DNA of 37,887 bases from Chloroflexota bacterium (GCA_009377635.1 WHTR01000022.1:1-37887); one strand, 5' to 3'. Positions 8,878 through 17,973 are shown, counted from the stretch's first letter. The notes: generated by a model from the sequence alone, not told the origin. Translations and numbers: made by a program.

Positions 8878-9024
8878 GTGATAGAGGGGGAGTTCGATTC
8901 CGTGAGGCCGTACGAATTCCATTCGGAGGTGACCATCGGCGAGAGGACAGTCGCGGTGATCTTCCGCAGCGATAACGTCCCCCAACGCATAGCTCACTAT
9001 CAAGGACGAGGAGGACCCACGTGA
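8878..9024 (+). CDS. Doubtful small ORF coupled to the amidohydrolase gene
   Basis: From the GTG at 8878 it would give 48 residues, including SEVTIGERTVAVIFRSDN, with base composition by codon position that looks coding. Its TGA overlaps the GTG of the amidohydrolase (GTGA), as in coupled genes. The frame is open further left, to a GTG at 8731 (97 residues), but that part looks random. A good GGAGG at 8797-8801 precedes a GTG at 8808 in a different frame, which stops after about 50 codons. So the gene may be frameshifted, or the ORF may be fortuitous. I do not recognise the protein. Confidence 0.3.
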   Translation: MIEGEFDSVRPYEFHSEVTIGERTVAVIFRSDNVPQRIAHYQGRGGPT

Positions 9025-10016
9025 TCATCGACATCCACGGGCACACCAATGCTCCGCCGTCCCTGTACGCGTACAAGTCGGGGCTGCTCGCGGGCCGGGG
9101 CGCCCACGGCAAGGGCAATCCGAATGTCACCGAGGAGGCGATGGCCAATGCCGTCAAGAACCACCTAGCGAACAACCTCGACAAGGTGGGCACAGACGTG
9201 CAGTTTCTCTCCCCGCGGCCATTCCAGCTCATGCACTCGGAGAAACCGGACAAGATCGTGCATTGGTGGGTCGAGGCCTGCAACAACTCCATCGCCACGA
9301 GCGTGAAGCTCGCCCCGGACCGGTATCGCGGCGTCGCGGGGCTCCCCCAGTGCGCCGGATCGCCGATCACCGACACGTTCGAAGAGATCGACCGCTGCGT
9401 CAACGATCAGGGGTTCGTCGGGATCATGATCAACCCCGATCCGTTTGAGGGCACCGGGAATCCCGCCCCGGGCATGGGCGACGAGTACTGGTTCCCGCTG
9501 TACGAGAAGATGGTTCGGATGGACATCCCGGCGTTGATCCATTCCGCGTCGTGTAAGGACCCGTGGGACACCTACTCCAACTACTTCATCACGACTGAGA
9601 CCCGGTGCATCATCTCGATGGTGTCGGCCGGCGTGTACGACAAGTTCCCCAACCTGAAGATCATCGTCAGCCACGGCGGCGGCGCAGTTCCGTACCAGGT
9701 CGGCCGATATCGGGCCTTTTTCGGCCGCCACTTCGAGGCGCAGGGCGGGTTCGACGCCCAGCTGAAGAAGTTCTATTTCGACACGGTCCTCTACAACCAG
9801 GAGGGGCTGGATCTGCTCTTCAGGATCGTCGGCACGGACCGCTGCATGTTCGGAACTGAGAATCCGGGCACCGGGTCCTACCGGGATCCAGCGACCGGCA
9901 CGATGCTGGACGATCTGAAGCCGGTCATCGAAGGGATTCCGACCCTCTCGGATCAGGACCGCAAGAACGTGTTCGAGAACGTGGCGAAGAAGGTCTTCCC
10001 GAGATACGAGGCGTAG
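9021..10016 (+). CDS. Amidohydrolase family 2 protein, 4-oxalomesaconate hydratase-like (LigJ-like)
   Basis: 331 residues that follow LigJ, the metal-dependent hydratase of protocatechuate 4,5-cleavage, over the whole length: DIHGHTNAPPSLYAYKSGLL, VGTDVQFLSPRPFQLMHSEK, MINPDP, IIVSHGGGAVPYQ and YFDTVLYNQEG. Likely metal or catalytic residues are present: H6 and H8 (HGH), H174 (LIHS), H218 (SHGG) and E280 (FGTENPG). The GTG start is preceded by GGACGAGGAGGACCCAC. No other protocatechuate or gallate genes lie in the window, so the true substrate may be a different unsaturated dicarboxylic acid. The superfamily is certain; the LigJ function is likely but not shown. Confidence 0.85.
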   Translation: MIIDIHGHTNAPPSLYAYKSGLLAGRGAHGKGNPNVTEEAMANAVKNHLANNLDKVGTDVQFLSPRPFQLMHSEKPDKIVHWWVEACNNSIATSVKLAPDRYRGVAGLPQCAGSPITDTFEEIDRCVNDQGFVGIMINPDPFEGTGNPAPGMGDEYWFPLYEKMVRMDIPALIHSASCKDPWDTYSNYFITTETRCIISMVSAGVYDKFPNLKIIVSHGGGAVPYQVGRYRAFFGRHFEAQGGFDAQLKKFYFDTVLYNQEGLDLLFRIVGTDRCMFGTENPGTGSYRDPATGTMLDDLKPVIEGIPTLSDQDRKNVFENVAKKVFPRYEA

Positions 10017-10075
10017 CACTTGAGGAGGGGCTGGCAGGGAGACATCGATCCCGCACCTCCACACAGGGGGAGAGC

Positions 10076-10107
10076 GTAAGAGGGTTCGCCCAGGGACGGA
10101 CCCTTAC
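10076..10107. terminator. Imperfect hairpin downstream of the amidohydrolase gene
   Basis: GTAAGAGGGTTCG (10076-10088) can pair with CGGACCCTTAC (10097-10107), with a 2-base bulge and one wobble pair. It lies 60 bases after the stop at 10016, between convergent genes. There is no T-run, so a classical intrinsic terminator is not shown. Confidence 0.35.
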
Positions 10108-10185
10108 CCCTGCGAGAGTTGAGGCCTCCCTTGCGCGCTGAACGTGCCCTACTCGGCCCAGGACGGGCACATGAGCTACCACAGC

Positions 10186-10229
10186 GCCGGCAGCGGCTCG
10201 CCCAGTATCAATGGCGACCCGCTGCCGGC
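10186..10229. terminator. Long hairpin between convergent genes
   Basis: Two 17-base arms (10186-10202 and 10213-10229; left arm GCCGGCAGCGGCTCGCC) pair with a single mismatch around a 10-base loop. It lies 25 bases beyond the end of the debranching enzyme gene and about 170 bases after the amidohydrolase stop, the right place for a terminator read from both sides. No T-run is seen on either side, so it may instead be a factor-dependent stop or an RNA 3'-end stabiliser. Confidence 0.5.
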
Positions 10230-10254
10230 AGCGCGCGGATGAAGGCGAATCTCC

Positions 10255-12438
10255 CTATCGGGCAGTGAAGAGCGGGATTCCCGGCTCCCAAGGTTGCTCC
10301 GCTACCTGGATCGCGCCCCGGCGAACGGATGCGTCCCACCGCGTGCGCTCTCCCTCACGCCAGAAGCGCAGGTCGACAGAAGCATCCGCGACGGCGATTC
10401 CGTGCAGGGCGACGTCCGGTAGCCATGCGGGCAGCTGGGGGTCGACATACAGACGGCCGTGCGGCGCGTCGGCCCGAATGCCGAGCATCGCCTGCAGAAG
10501 ATGGAAGACACTCCCCGCGGCCCAGGCCTGCGGCACGTTGGCGCCGAGGTACTGAACCGGGAACGTGCCGGGCGCTCGCTCGGTGCCCGCGTACAGCTCC
10601 GGCAGCCGGTAGCTCACGAAGCAGCTCGCAACCTCCGAGATGTCGCGGGCGATCTGGGCGGCCTCCTGCGCGAAGCCGTAGCGCTTGAACCCGAGCGCGA
10701 TGATCCCGTTGTCGTGCGGCCACACGGACCCGCGTTGATACGACAATGGATTGAACGCGGGATTCTTCGCCGAGAGGGTCCGAATCCCCCAGCCGCTCCG
10801 CATGTCGGGCTGCATGAGCCGCTCCGCGACACGCGCCGCGCGGTCGCGTCGCACGATGCCACTCCAGAGCAGGTGGCCGGGGTTCGACGTGATAGTGGGG
10901 ACCGGCCGCTTGTCGGGGTCGAGGGCGAAGGCGTAGAAGCCGGCATCCTCGCACCAAAAGTGCTCTTCAAACCGCTCCTGGAGGCCGGCCGCCCTCCCAC
11001 GCAGCGCCGCCGCGCGATGCGGTTCACCGAGCGTATCGAAGACCTCGGCCATGCGCACCCACGCGTCGAAGACGTAGCCCTGCAGCTCACACAGGGCCTT
11101 GGGCTGCCTGACCTGGCTGCCGTCTGGGTACACGACCGCGTCGTCAGCGTCCTTCCAGCCAAGATTCTCATACCCGAGGGTCGACCGCGTGCGATACTCC
11201 TGGAACCCGTCGCCATCCAGGTCCCCGTGGTGGTCGATCCATTCGAGACATCGCTCGGCGACATCCCGGTACTCGCGCAGCAGTCCGTCGTCCCCCAGCC
11301 ACTTCCAGGCTTCGTGCAGTGTGATCAAGTACAGCGCAGTGGCGTCGGCAGTACCGTAGTAGGGGGTGTGCGGCACCTTTCCGAAGTGGGCGAGCTCTCC
11401 GAAACGGATCTCGTGTGGAATCTTGCCCGGCTCGGCGTCGCGGTAGTCATCGATCGCGGTCGCCTGAAACTCGGCGAGCTTCTTGAGGGCGCCACGGGCG
11501 AACCCCGCGTGGACCAGCATGTTCTGCAGACTGACAATCAAGCTATCGCGCCCGAAGATCGTGAGGAACCAGGGGACGCCGGCAGCCGGCAGCCACATGT
11601 CCGGAGCGAAATCGTGCTCGTAGAGGCGAAGCCCGCCCATGTCTTCGACGGACTGCCGATACAGACGGGAGATGTCGTCGTTGGCGGAGGTGAGCTTGGT
11701 CGCGCACGCCTGCCACTCGCGCTGGAGCTGGTCAAGGTCTGGCGCGTCGCTGGCTCCTTCGACGGAGGTCCCGTTACATGCGTGCTGGGGCGCGCGCACG
11801 CGATCCTGCTCCTCCAGGATGTAATGGCAGCAGGTGTGCCACGAGGCTCCCGGCGCCAGCTCGATCTCGAAGGTGACCCGTCCGTTCGCGTATCGCGGAC
11901 GGGAATTGCTGTTCTCCGACCGGTAGATCAGCCGGCGGTGAAAGTCGCGGTTGTCGTAGGATACGCGGAGCTCGGCGCTCTCCTGGTCCCACACCGTCTC
12001 GATGCGGCCGCGGGGGACGAATCGGTGTGCCTTGACATCGAACAGGTGCGCGAAGTCAGATCGGATGGCGAGTTCGAGGTTGAGGCGGACAGGCTTCATC
12101 CCGTAGTTCGTCACGTCGAGATCCTCGTGGATCCCCTCACCTGCCGAACGCGAGACGACGAGCTCGAGTGTGCTCTCAGGGATGTCGCCATCTTCAGTCG
12201 CGATCAGGGCATTTGTGAGGTGGATGCGAGCGGCATAGTAGGCAGTCGGGCTCGACGTCAATCGCCTCCAGGGCTCGCCGTTGGCTAGCAGAGCGAAGTG
12301 ACTGACGAATCGGGTGTCGCCGGCGAATACGCCGTGCTCGCTTTCAGCCGCGATCTCGCCATTCAGATCGGTCACCATGAAGGTGCTTCCCTGATTGATG
12401 GTTAGCACCGGTGGACCGACGTTGATGGCCATAGGCAT
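10255..12438 (-). CDS. Glycogen debranching enzyme family protein (amylo-alpha-1,6-glucosidase type)
   Basis: 727 residues. The N-terminal GDE domain is recognisable from VFAGDTRFVSHFALLANGEP and DVTNYGMKPVRLNLELAI. The C-terminal alpha/alpha barrel carries GVPWFLTIFGRDSLIVSLQN, YRTRSTLGYENLGWKDADDA and SYQRGSVWPHDNGIIALGF, all landmarks of this family. Members hydrolyse alpha-1,6 branches in glycogen or related glucans in the cytoplasm; in many bacteria the exact substrate is untested. AAAGGAGC lies about 8 bases before the ATG; a second ATG two codons in is possible. It is the last gene of the minus-strand run and ends at the hairpin region. No glycogen synthase or phosphorylase is nearby. 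Confidence 0.88.
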   Translation of the reverse strand: MPMAINVGPPVLTINQGSTFMVTDLNGEIAAESEHGVFAGDTRFVSHFALLANGEPWRRLTSSPTAYYAARIHLTNALIATEDGDIPESTLELVVSRSAGEGIHEDLDVTNYGMKPVRLNLELAIRSDFAHLFDVKAHRFVPRGRIETVWDQESAELRVSYDNRDFHRRLIYRSENSNSRPRYANGRVTFEIELAPGASWHTCCHYILEEQDRVRAPQHACNGTSVEGASDAPDLDQLQREWQACATKLTSANDDISRLYRQSVEDMGGLRLYEHDFAPDMWLPAAGVPWFLTIFGRDSLIVSLQNMLVHAGFARGALKKLAEFQATAIDDYRDAEPGKIPHEIRFGELAHFGKVPHTPYYGTADATALYLITLHEAWKWLGDDGLLREYRDVAERCLEWIDHHGDLDGDGFQEYRTRSTLGYENLGWKDADDAVVYPDGSQVRQPKALCELQGYVFDAWVRMAEVFDTLGEPHRAAALRGRAAGLQERFEEHFWCEDAGFYAFALDPDKRPVPTITSNPGHLLWSGIVRRDRAARVAERLMQPDMRSGWGIRTLSAKNPAFNPLSYQRGSVWPHDNGIIALGFKRYGFAQEAAQIARDISEVASCFVSYRLPELYAGTERAPGTFPVQYLGANVPQAWAAGSVFHLLQAMLGIRADAPHGRLYVDPQLPAWLPDVALHGIAVADASVDLRFWREGERTRWDASVRRGAIQVAEQPWEPGIPLFTAR

Positions 12439-12615
12439 ACGTCAAGCTCCTTTGTATCCGTTGGCTTGAATGTGCCAAACGGGAATGATGTGGGCAAGGC
12501 TGGTCGATGCACTCCATGTCACAGGTGCATCTCAACAGCGCCAGCCCGAGATCCTTCCTGAAGCAATCGAGCATTGGGAGCCCAGCCTCGGGCAGTCGCT
12601 CCTTGGGTCTGGACC

Positions 12616-13986
12616 TCAGGACAGGAGCTCGTGATCGGCGCCCCGCCCGCTGTCGCGGACAGCAAGCGCCGGCGCCGGGGAGTCTCGGTGCCCCACAGCC
12701 GCGGAGGCGGTCGCGGGTCGTACTTCGTGGATCTCCCGAAGACGCGTGGCGATCACCAGAACGGTGATCACCACGAGCGTCCCGGAGAGGAGCGCCACGG
12801 GCGGCGCGCCGATGGTGTCCGTCAACCACCCCGCCGGCAGAAAGACCGCCGGCTCGATGTTCCACGTCATCATGTACACGCTCATCATCCGGCCTCGGTA
12901 CTCGTTCGGAGTGATCAGGTTGAGAAGCGTTTGGTTCATCATCAGGGCGATGGCCTGGGCAGCGCCCACCAGTGCGAGCGCCACGAGCGCCGCTTGCAAC
13001 GTCGGAGAAACGGCGAAGAGCGCGATCCCCACGCCGAACGCGACGCTGCTCGCCACGAGAATCCGGCCCTTCCGATCGTGGTTGCTCAGTGCCGCGGCGA
13101 GAAAGGCGCCGGCCATCGAACCGACCCCAACCGCGCTCATGAGCATGGCCAACCCCGACGGCCCGATGCCCAGCACATCCCGCGCGAACACGGGCATCAA
13201 CTGGATGTACACCATCCCAAGAAGAATGGGGACCGCGGCGACGATCATCAGCCCGGTGATCGCCCGCGAACCTGCCATATAGCGGATCCCATCGACGAGA
13301 TTCGTCCAGATGCTCCCCCGCTGGGGCTGCGAGCTGGCGCGGCCGCTGCTACGGATCGCTAGGGTCCAAGCGATCGCCCACGCCTGCCCTACAGCCTGGA
13401 CCACAAAGCATGACGACAGTCCGAGCACGCCGACGAGCACGCCCGCGATGGACGGACCGAGCACGCGGGAGGTGTTGAATGAGATGCTGTTCAACGCCAC
13501 CGCGTTCGCCAGATGCCGGGCGCCCGCGAGCTGGGGTCCGAGGGCCTGCCGTGCAGGCATATTGAGGGAATGACTAGCCCCCGTGAGGAAGCTCCCGGCG
13601 AGGAGGTGCCACGGGGCAATCGTCCCGGTGCCCACGAGCCATGCCAGCGCAGCGGCGTTGACCATAGAGAGGGTCTGGCTCGACAGAATCATCCAGCGGC
13701 GATCCAACCGGTCGGCCAGCACGCCCGACGGGAGCGTGAGGATCAGAGAAGGGACAGCTCGCGCGACCGCGACGGCGCCGAGGAAGGTGGCCGACCCCGT
13801 GAGATCGTACGCGAGCCACCCCTGGGCAATCATCTGGATCCAGACACCGATCTGGCTTGCGAAATTGCCGAGCCAGAGGTACCGGAAGTCGCGCACCGCG
13901 AGGGCCGCGAATGTTGAACCGGCCCACGCACGCGCCCGGCTGTCAGTTTCTCGCACGTGCTGTCCCTTGAACCATGGGAGAAGCAT
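12616..13986 (-). CDS. MFS transporter, MFS_3/EntS-like exporter family
   Basis: 456 residues with 12 predicted membrane helices. The N-terminal landmark FRYLWLGNFASQIGVWIQMI and the loop motif PSGVLADRLDRRWMI (MFS motif A) place it in the MFS_3 group, which includes the enterobactin exporter EntS and many drug-efflux proteins. LVDGIRYMAGSRAITGLMIV marks the start of the second half. The C-terminal tail of about 35 residues is polar. The ATG at 13986 lacks a ribosome binding site; a GTG at codon 11 preceded by AAGGGACAG is an alternative start. Only 40 bases separate it from the lipoprotein gene upstream, so it may share that transcript. The substrate is unknown. Confidence 0.88.
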   Translation of the reverse strand: MLLPWFKGQHVRETDSRARAWAGSTFAALAVRDFRYLWLGNFASQIGVWIQMIAQGWLAYDLTGSATFLGAVAVARAVPSLILTLPSGVLADRLDRRWMILSSQTLSMVNAAALAWLVGTGTIAPWHLLAGSFLTGASHSLNMPARQALGPQLAGARHLANAVALNSISFNTSRVLGPSIAGVLVGVLGLSSCFVVQAVGQAWAIAWTLAIRSSGRASSQPQRGSIWTNLVDGIRYMAGSRAITGLMIVAAVPILLGMVYIQLMPVFARDVLGIGPSGLAMLMSAVGVGSMAGAFLAAALSNHDRKGRILVASSVAFGVGIALFAVSPTLQAALVALALVGAAQAIALMMNQTLLNLITPNEYRGRMMSVYMMTWNIEPAVFLPAGWLTDTIGAPPVALLSGTLVVITVLVIATRLREIHEVRPATASAAVGHRDSPAPALAVRDSGRGADHELLS

Positions 13987-14026
13987 ACGTCATAGGATAC
14001 GCGTGATGCTTCGCGTCAGGACGCGG

Positions 14027-15547
14027 CTAAGCGCCCTGGCCGGGCTGGGCGCCACCCGCTCCGCCGCCACTCGCGAAAAGCTGCAAGATCCCGTCGAGGA
14101 CCCCGGGCGACGCCTCGGCGGGGCGGTCATCGAGCTCCGATGCCACAGCGACCACTGCCTGGAACTGCTGAACCAGATCCATCGCCTCTTCGGCGTACGG
14201 GCGGTAGCGGTCTCGGATGCCATCCAGCAGCGTGCCGAACTCCTCCTCCGCCCGGGTGTTTGATTGAAATCGGGTCGGATTGAAGGTCAGCACAATGACG
14301 CGGCCGGGGACGAGATAGTCGTACGCCCGGGATGGATCATCGGACCGCTGATTCGGATCCCGTGCCGTCGGGAACGGCTCGAGATCCGCGGGCTCACCCT
14401 GCCCCCACTTGACGGGGGGATCCGCCAAGGTCCCCTCAGATTCGTAGAGCGCGGCCCAACGTTCATTCTCGCGAAGCATGTACGGATCGCGCCTGCCCAT
14501 CGCATCATTGAGCCCCGTCAGGTAGTAGACGCGGACCACGCCCTCCCATCCGTACTCGATGCGGAAAACCTGACTCTGCGGGAGATCATTCAGCGTATTG
14601 CGCGTGCCGAGCCCGTCTTCCACCATAGCGAAAGGAAGGCCCTGAGCGGGCGAAAACATGTACCGAACGAGATTGGCCCGTTCCGGTGCAGAGACCGGCT
14701 CTGCTTGCACGGCGTTTGGAAGTGCGTTGCGGACCGGGTCGAAGTGCGCACGCGTGCGGTCGACTCGAAGCGTCGGCGCCTCGCCCGGCCGCACACTCGC
14801 GACCAGCCGCTGCGTAGCCTCGAACTGGAATATATCCGGATTCGCGACCCGATAGATAAGCCGGGTCAACCGATACGCATCGGTCCGTCCCGTCGTGAGC
14901 AGGTAGGGGAGGTCCGGATCGAACTGAATCGTACTGGCGCCCGGCCGGTCAGCAAGGGTCAGCTCGTATCGGACGGGGAACGGCTGAACAGGGTAGAAGC
15001 GTAGACGATCGCCGCGCTCGCTCACGTATTCTCGGACGCGCGTCGGGTGCCCGAAGTTCTCCTGACGCTCCTCCGACCACCGGACGACGAACGTGTCCGG
15101 CGGAAGCGCGAGGATGAACTCATCCCCGGGCTGGATCGTGCTGGGCGATCGCTCCGGATGTGACTGGAAGTATGCGTCGGACACATACTGGACGGCGTCC
15201 CTGCCGTTCGCGGAGAAGAGCGGCGTCAGCTTCATAAGTGCCACAGCGGCCGGGCTTCCTCCAGGACCAATGCGCACGCGGTACAGAGGACGCCCCTCTC
15301 CGTCGGTCCCGGCGGCTTCGAAGTCGAACGCATCGCTCCCTTGCTCCGGTGGAAGCTGGGGGGTGTCAACATCAGACGTGACGACAGGCTGCACCTGCAT
15401 CTGGACCGAGCCGCCGGGTGCGACCTGCCGGGGCGCGAGCGTGACGAGCCGCGCGACGTCTGCGCAGCCCGAGAGCACCGTCACGGCGAGCGCCGCCGCC
15501 ACGACACAGACACAGCATCGTACGTCCGCGGCCGACACGGTCATCAT
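14027..15547 (-). CDS. Uncharacterised lipoprotein coupled to a penicillin-binding protein
   Basis: 506 residues. A signal peptide with lipobox LSGC gives Cys28 as the likely lipidated residue. The rest is soluble and would be exported and anchored outside the membrane. I recognise no domain; visible stretches include IQPGDEFILALPPDTFVVRW, PYLLTTGRTDAYRLTRLIYR and DYLVPGRVIVLTFNPTRFQS, ending in a Gly-rich tail. The start ATG overlaps the stop of the class A penicillin-binding protein (TGATG), so the two are translated as a pair, which suggests a cell-wall role by inference only. Confidence 0.85.
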   Translation of the reverse strand: MMTVSAADVRCCVCVVAAALAVTVLSGCADVARLVTLAPRQVAPGGSVQMQVQPVVTSDVDTPQLPPEQGSDAFDFEAAGTDGEGRPLYRVRIGPGGSPAAVALMKLTPLFSANGRDAVQYVSDAYFQSHPERSPSTIQPGDEFILALPPDTFVVRWSEERQENFGHPTRVREYVSERGDRLRFYPVQPFPVRYELTLADRPGASTIQFDPDLPYLLTTGRTDAYRLTRLIYRVANPDIFQFEATQRLVASVRPGEAPTLRVDRTRAHFDPVRNALPNAVQAEPVSAPERANLVRYMFSPAQGLPFAMVEDGLGTRNTLNDLPQSQVFRIEYGWEGVVRVYYLTGLNDAMGRRDPYMLRENERWAALYESEGTLADPPVKWGQGEPADLEPFPTARDPNQRSDDPSRAYDYLVPGRVIVLTFNPTRFQSNTRAEEEFGTLLDGIRDRYRPYAEEAMDLVQQFQAVVAVASELDDRPAEASPGVLDGILQLFASGGGAGGAQPGQGA

Positions 15548-17712
15548 CAGTCAGGTTGCCTCCAGTCCATCTCCAGCGGGAACCGGTCCTGACGACCTTC
15601 GAGAAAGACGTCCTCATGACGTGAGGAGCCGGGCCGCGTCCTCCCCACATTTGGAATCTGACTGACAACCACACCGGTCGGCCGCGGGAAGTCCTCCGGA
15701 GCCCACCGGTACTGGGCGATGAGCGCGTTCATCATGTCGACCCAGACCTTCCCAGCCGTGAGCGAGCTGGAGACGTTGACCATTGGGTCGTTGTCCGTGT
15801 TCCCCATCCAGACGCCGACACACATCTGCGGCACACAGCCGATGGTCCACGTGTCGCGGTAGTCGTCTGTCGTGCCGGTCTTGACCATGTGAGGCCGGCC
15901 GAGGTTGATCGGCGACGAGGGACCGAACGTCACCTGCCGTGCCCCCGTGTCGCCCATCATGTGCAAGAGCTGGTACGCGTTTCGGGGATCGACCACCTGC
16001 TCACCCTCCGGCGCGCTCGGGCCTTCGTACGTCAGGGCCCCACGCACCGTCTCGACTTTTAAGAATGGCTCGAGGGGCAGTCGCGTGCCGCCGCGCGCGA
16101 TGGTCGCGTAGGCGTCCGTCAGCTCGAGCAGCGGAACCTCGCCCCCACCGAGCGTCAGCGAGAGCCAGCGCGAGTCCCAATCGTCCAGCGTCGTAATGCC
16201 GAGCCGCCGAGTCAGGTCCAGGAGCGCGGGCACGCCCACGTATTTCAGGACTTTGACCGCCGGAATGTTCAAACTGTTCCCCAGCGCGTCACGAAGGGTC
16301 ACGCGTCCGTAGTAGCGGTTCTCCCAGTTTTCCGGCCGGTAGGACGGCTGACCCGGGGGCGCGGAGAAGGCTGTTGGCTCGTCGACAACCTCGATGGCCG
16401 GGTTCAGACCCTTCTCGAAGCCTGCCAGGTAGACGAGCGGCTTGATGGCAGACCCCGGCTGCCTCCCAGCCGTGGTGACATTGACCTGCCCGTCGATGGA
16501 CTGGTCGCTGAAGCTCTTGCTCCCGACCATCGCCAGGATCTGTCCCGTGGATGGCTCAATGATCACCATGGCTGTGTTGTCAGCCCGAGCAAGTTGCCGC
16601 ACGCTTTCGTTCTGTGCCACGATCCGCTCGGCGAGCTCCTGGATGCCGAGATCGATCGTGGATTGAATCTGTAGACCACCGGTGAACAGCAGCTCAGGCC
16701 CGAACCGTTCGCGTGCCAGTTCCCGGACGTAGTTCACCCAATGGGGCGCCCGCGTGGGCAGCGGCGCGGGCTGGCGGATGGCGATGCGCTCGTCCTTCGC
16801 GGCCGCAGCCTCCTCCGCGGTAACAGAGGCCGCCTCGACCATCAAGTCCAGGACGTGCTCCTGCCGCGCTTTCGCCTTGTCCAGGTGAAGCACCGGGTCA
16901 TACGTCACGGGGCGCTGGGGGATGCCCGCAAGAAGCGCGGCCTCGGGTAGCGTGAGGTCGCGCGCAGGCTTCCCGAAGTACTGCTGCGTCGCTGCCTCGG
17001 CGCCGTACGCACGGTTGCCGTAGAAGATCGTGTTGAGATAGCTCTCCAGGAGCTCTTCCTTCGTGAAACGCTCGTCGAGCTGCATCGCGCCGATCGCCTC
17101 GGTGAGCTTGCGGGAGAGCGTCTGCTCCGTCCGCTCATCCTGCAGGAACAGGTTTCGGACGAGCTGCATCTCCAGCGTGCTGGCGCCAGACAGAATCCCG
17201 TCGCCCGTGAGGTTCTGCGTGATCGCGCGCAGCACACCACGGGTGTCCACGCCCTCATGCTGGAAAAAGGAGCGGTCCTCGGCGGCCAACGTCGCTCTGA
17301 TCAGATACGGGGAGACGTCAGAGAGCGCCACGGAGGTTCGACGGCCGAAATGCACGTCGTTGATCTCGGAGAGGACCGTCCCGTCACGAGCAGAGATTGT
17401 GGCCGTCTGGGGAAGCCCGGCATCGAGTGGCCCCGCCGCCGGAAAGACGACCGCCGGCTCAGAGAGAATCGCCCGCGCTTGGTCCGTCGCCGCCCGGGAG
17501 GTCATTGCCGAGCCCACGCAGGCTCCCGCCACGACAACCGCGAGGGACGCCAGAGCGAGCCCAACAGCAAGCGCACCGCGAGACGAAAGCGCCGTCCTGC
17601 TGGGTGGCCGCCGCGACGTCGGGCGCACGAGGATTCGGATGTCTTCTGGTCGCCGAACGGCGAGGCCGTGACGGCCATTCCGAGGCCCGAGAACGTCGAC
17701 GCGTGCAGGCAT
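15547..17712 (-). CDS. Class A penicillin-binding protein (PBP1A-type)
   Basis: 721 residues, a bifunctional peptidoglycan glycosyltransferase/transpeptidase. A 45-residue basic tail and one membrane anchor (ALAVGLALASLAVVVAGA) come first. The GT51 domain has AEDRSFFQHEGVD (E145-D146), GASTLEMQLVRN and LLESYLNTIFYG. The transpeptidase domain has S421-A-I-K424, S480-L-N482 and K611-T-G-T-T. All catalytic motifs are intact, so it should polymerise and cross-link peptidoglycan on the outer face of the membrane. The start at 17712 has only a distant GAGG. Its stop overlaps the next gene's ATG. Confidence 0.93.
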   Translation of the reverse strand: MPARVDVLGPRNGRHGLAVRRPEDIRILVRPTSRRPPSRTALSSRGALAVGLALASLAVVVAGACVGSAMTSRAATDQARAILSEPAVVFPAAGPLDAGLPQTATISARDGTVLSEINDVHFGRRTSVALSDVSPYLIRATLAAEDRSFFQHEGVDTRGVLRAITQNLTGDGILSGASTLEMQLVRNLFLQDERTEQTLSRKLTEAIGAMQLDERFTKEELLESYLNTIFYGNRAYGAEAATQQYFGKPARDLTLPEAALLAGIPQRPVTYDPVLHLDKAKARQEHVLDLMVEAASVTAEEAAAAKDERIAIRQPAPLPTRAPHWVNYVRELARERFGPELLFTGGLQIQSTIDLGIQELAERIVAQNESVRQLARADNTAMVIIEPSTGQILAMVGSKSFSDQSIDGQVNVTTAGRQPGSAIKPLVYLAGFEKGLNPAIEVVDEPTAFSAPPGQPSYRPENWENRYYGRVTLRDALGNSLNIPAVKVLKYVGVPALLDLTRRLGITTLDDWDSRWLSLTLGGGEVPLLELTDAYATIARGGTRLPLEPFLKVETVRGALTYEGPSAPEGEQVVDPRNAYQLLHMMGDTGARQVTFGPSSPINLGRPHMVKTGTTDDYRDTWTIGCVPQMCVGVWMGNTDNDPMVNVSSSLTAGKVWVDMMNALIAQYRWAPEDFPRPTGVVVSQIPNVGRTRPGSSRHEDVFLEGRQDRFPLEMDWRQPD

Positions 17713-17973
17713 GAGGATGGCCTCGTGCGGACCCGTATGGAGACGATCGCGCCCCTAAAAGCCGTCTGCGCCGTACACGACGCTCATCTTATTGTAGGCA
17801 CGTCAGCGGCGAATTTGACCTTCTCCATCCGCACGTTTTGGGAAACGTACGGACGTGTTTTCGGAGCGAGCGACAGATCGGGGTGCGAAGAGCAGCACGC
17901 TCTGCCATTCTGAGGATTCACAGGCTCGCTACCGGGGCATGGGCAATGTGTTCCTGCCCGTCGCGGCGCACGT
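17713..17973. other. Intergenic stretch upstream of the penicillin-binding protein
   Basis: Holds a possible minus-strand -10 box TACAAT (17796-17791) without a good -35, about 75 bases before the gene start. A perfect 6-bp inverted repeat, ACGTTT / AAACGT with a 4-base spacer, lies at 17833-17848; it could be an operator or chance. No gene was seen. Confidence 0.3.

Noticed and set aside
10459-12288. A 609-codon plus-strand open frame opposite the debranching enzyme
   Set aside because: Antisense shadow with no recognisable domain; the minus-strand gene is full length and clear.
12439-12480. TTGGCA-16-TACAAA promoter just before the debranching enzyme gene
   Set aside because: It would place the transcription start inside the ribosome binding site.
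17833-17848. ACGTTT/AAACGT inverted repeat as an operator
   Set aside because: Short, single copy as far as seen, and not next to a clear promoter; kept only as a note.
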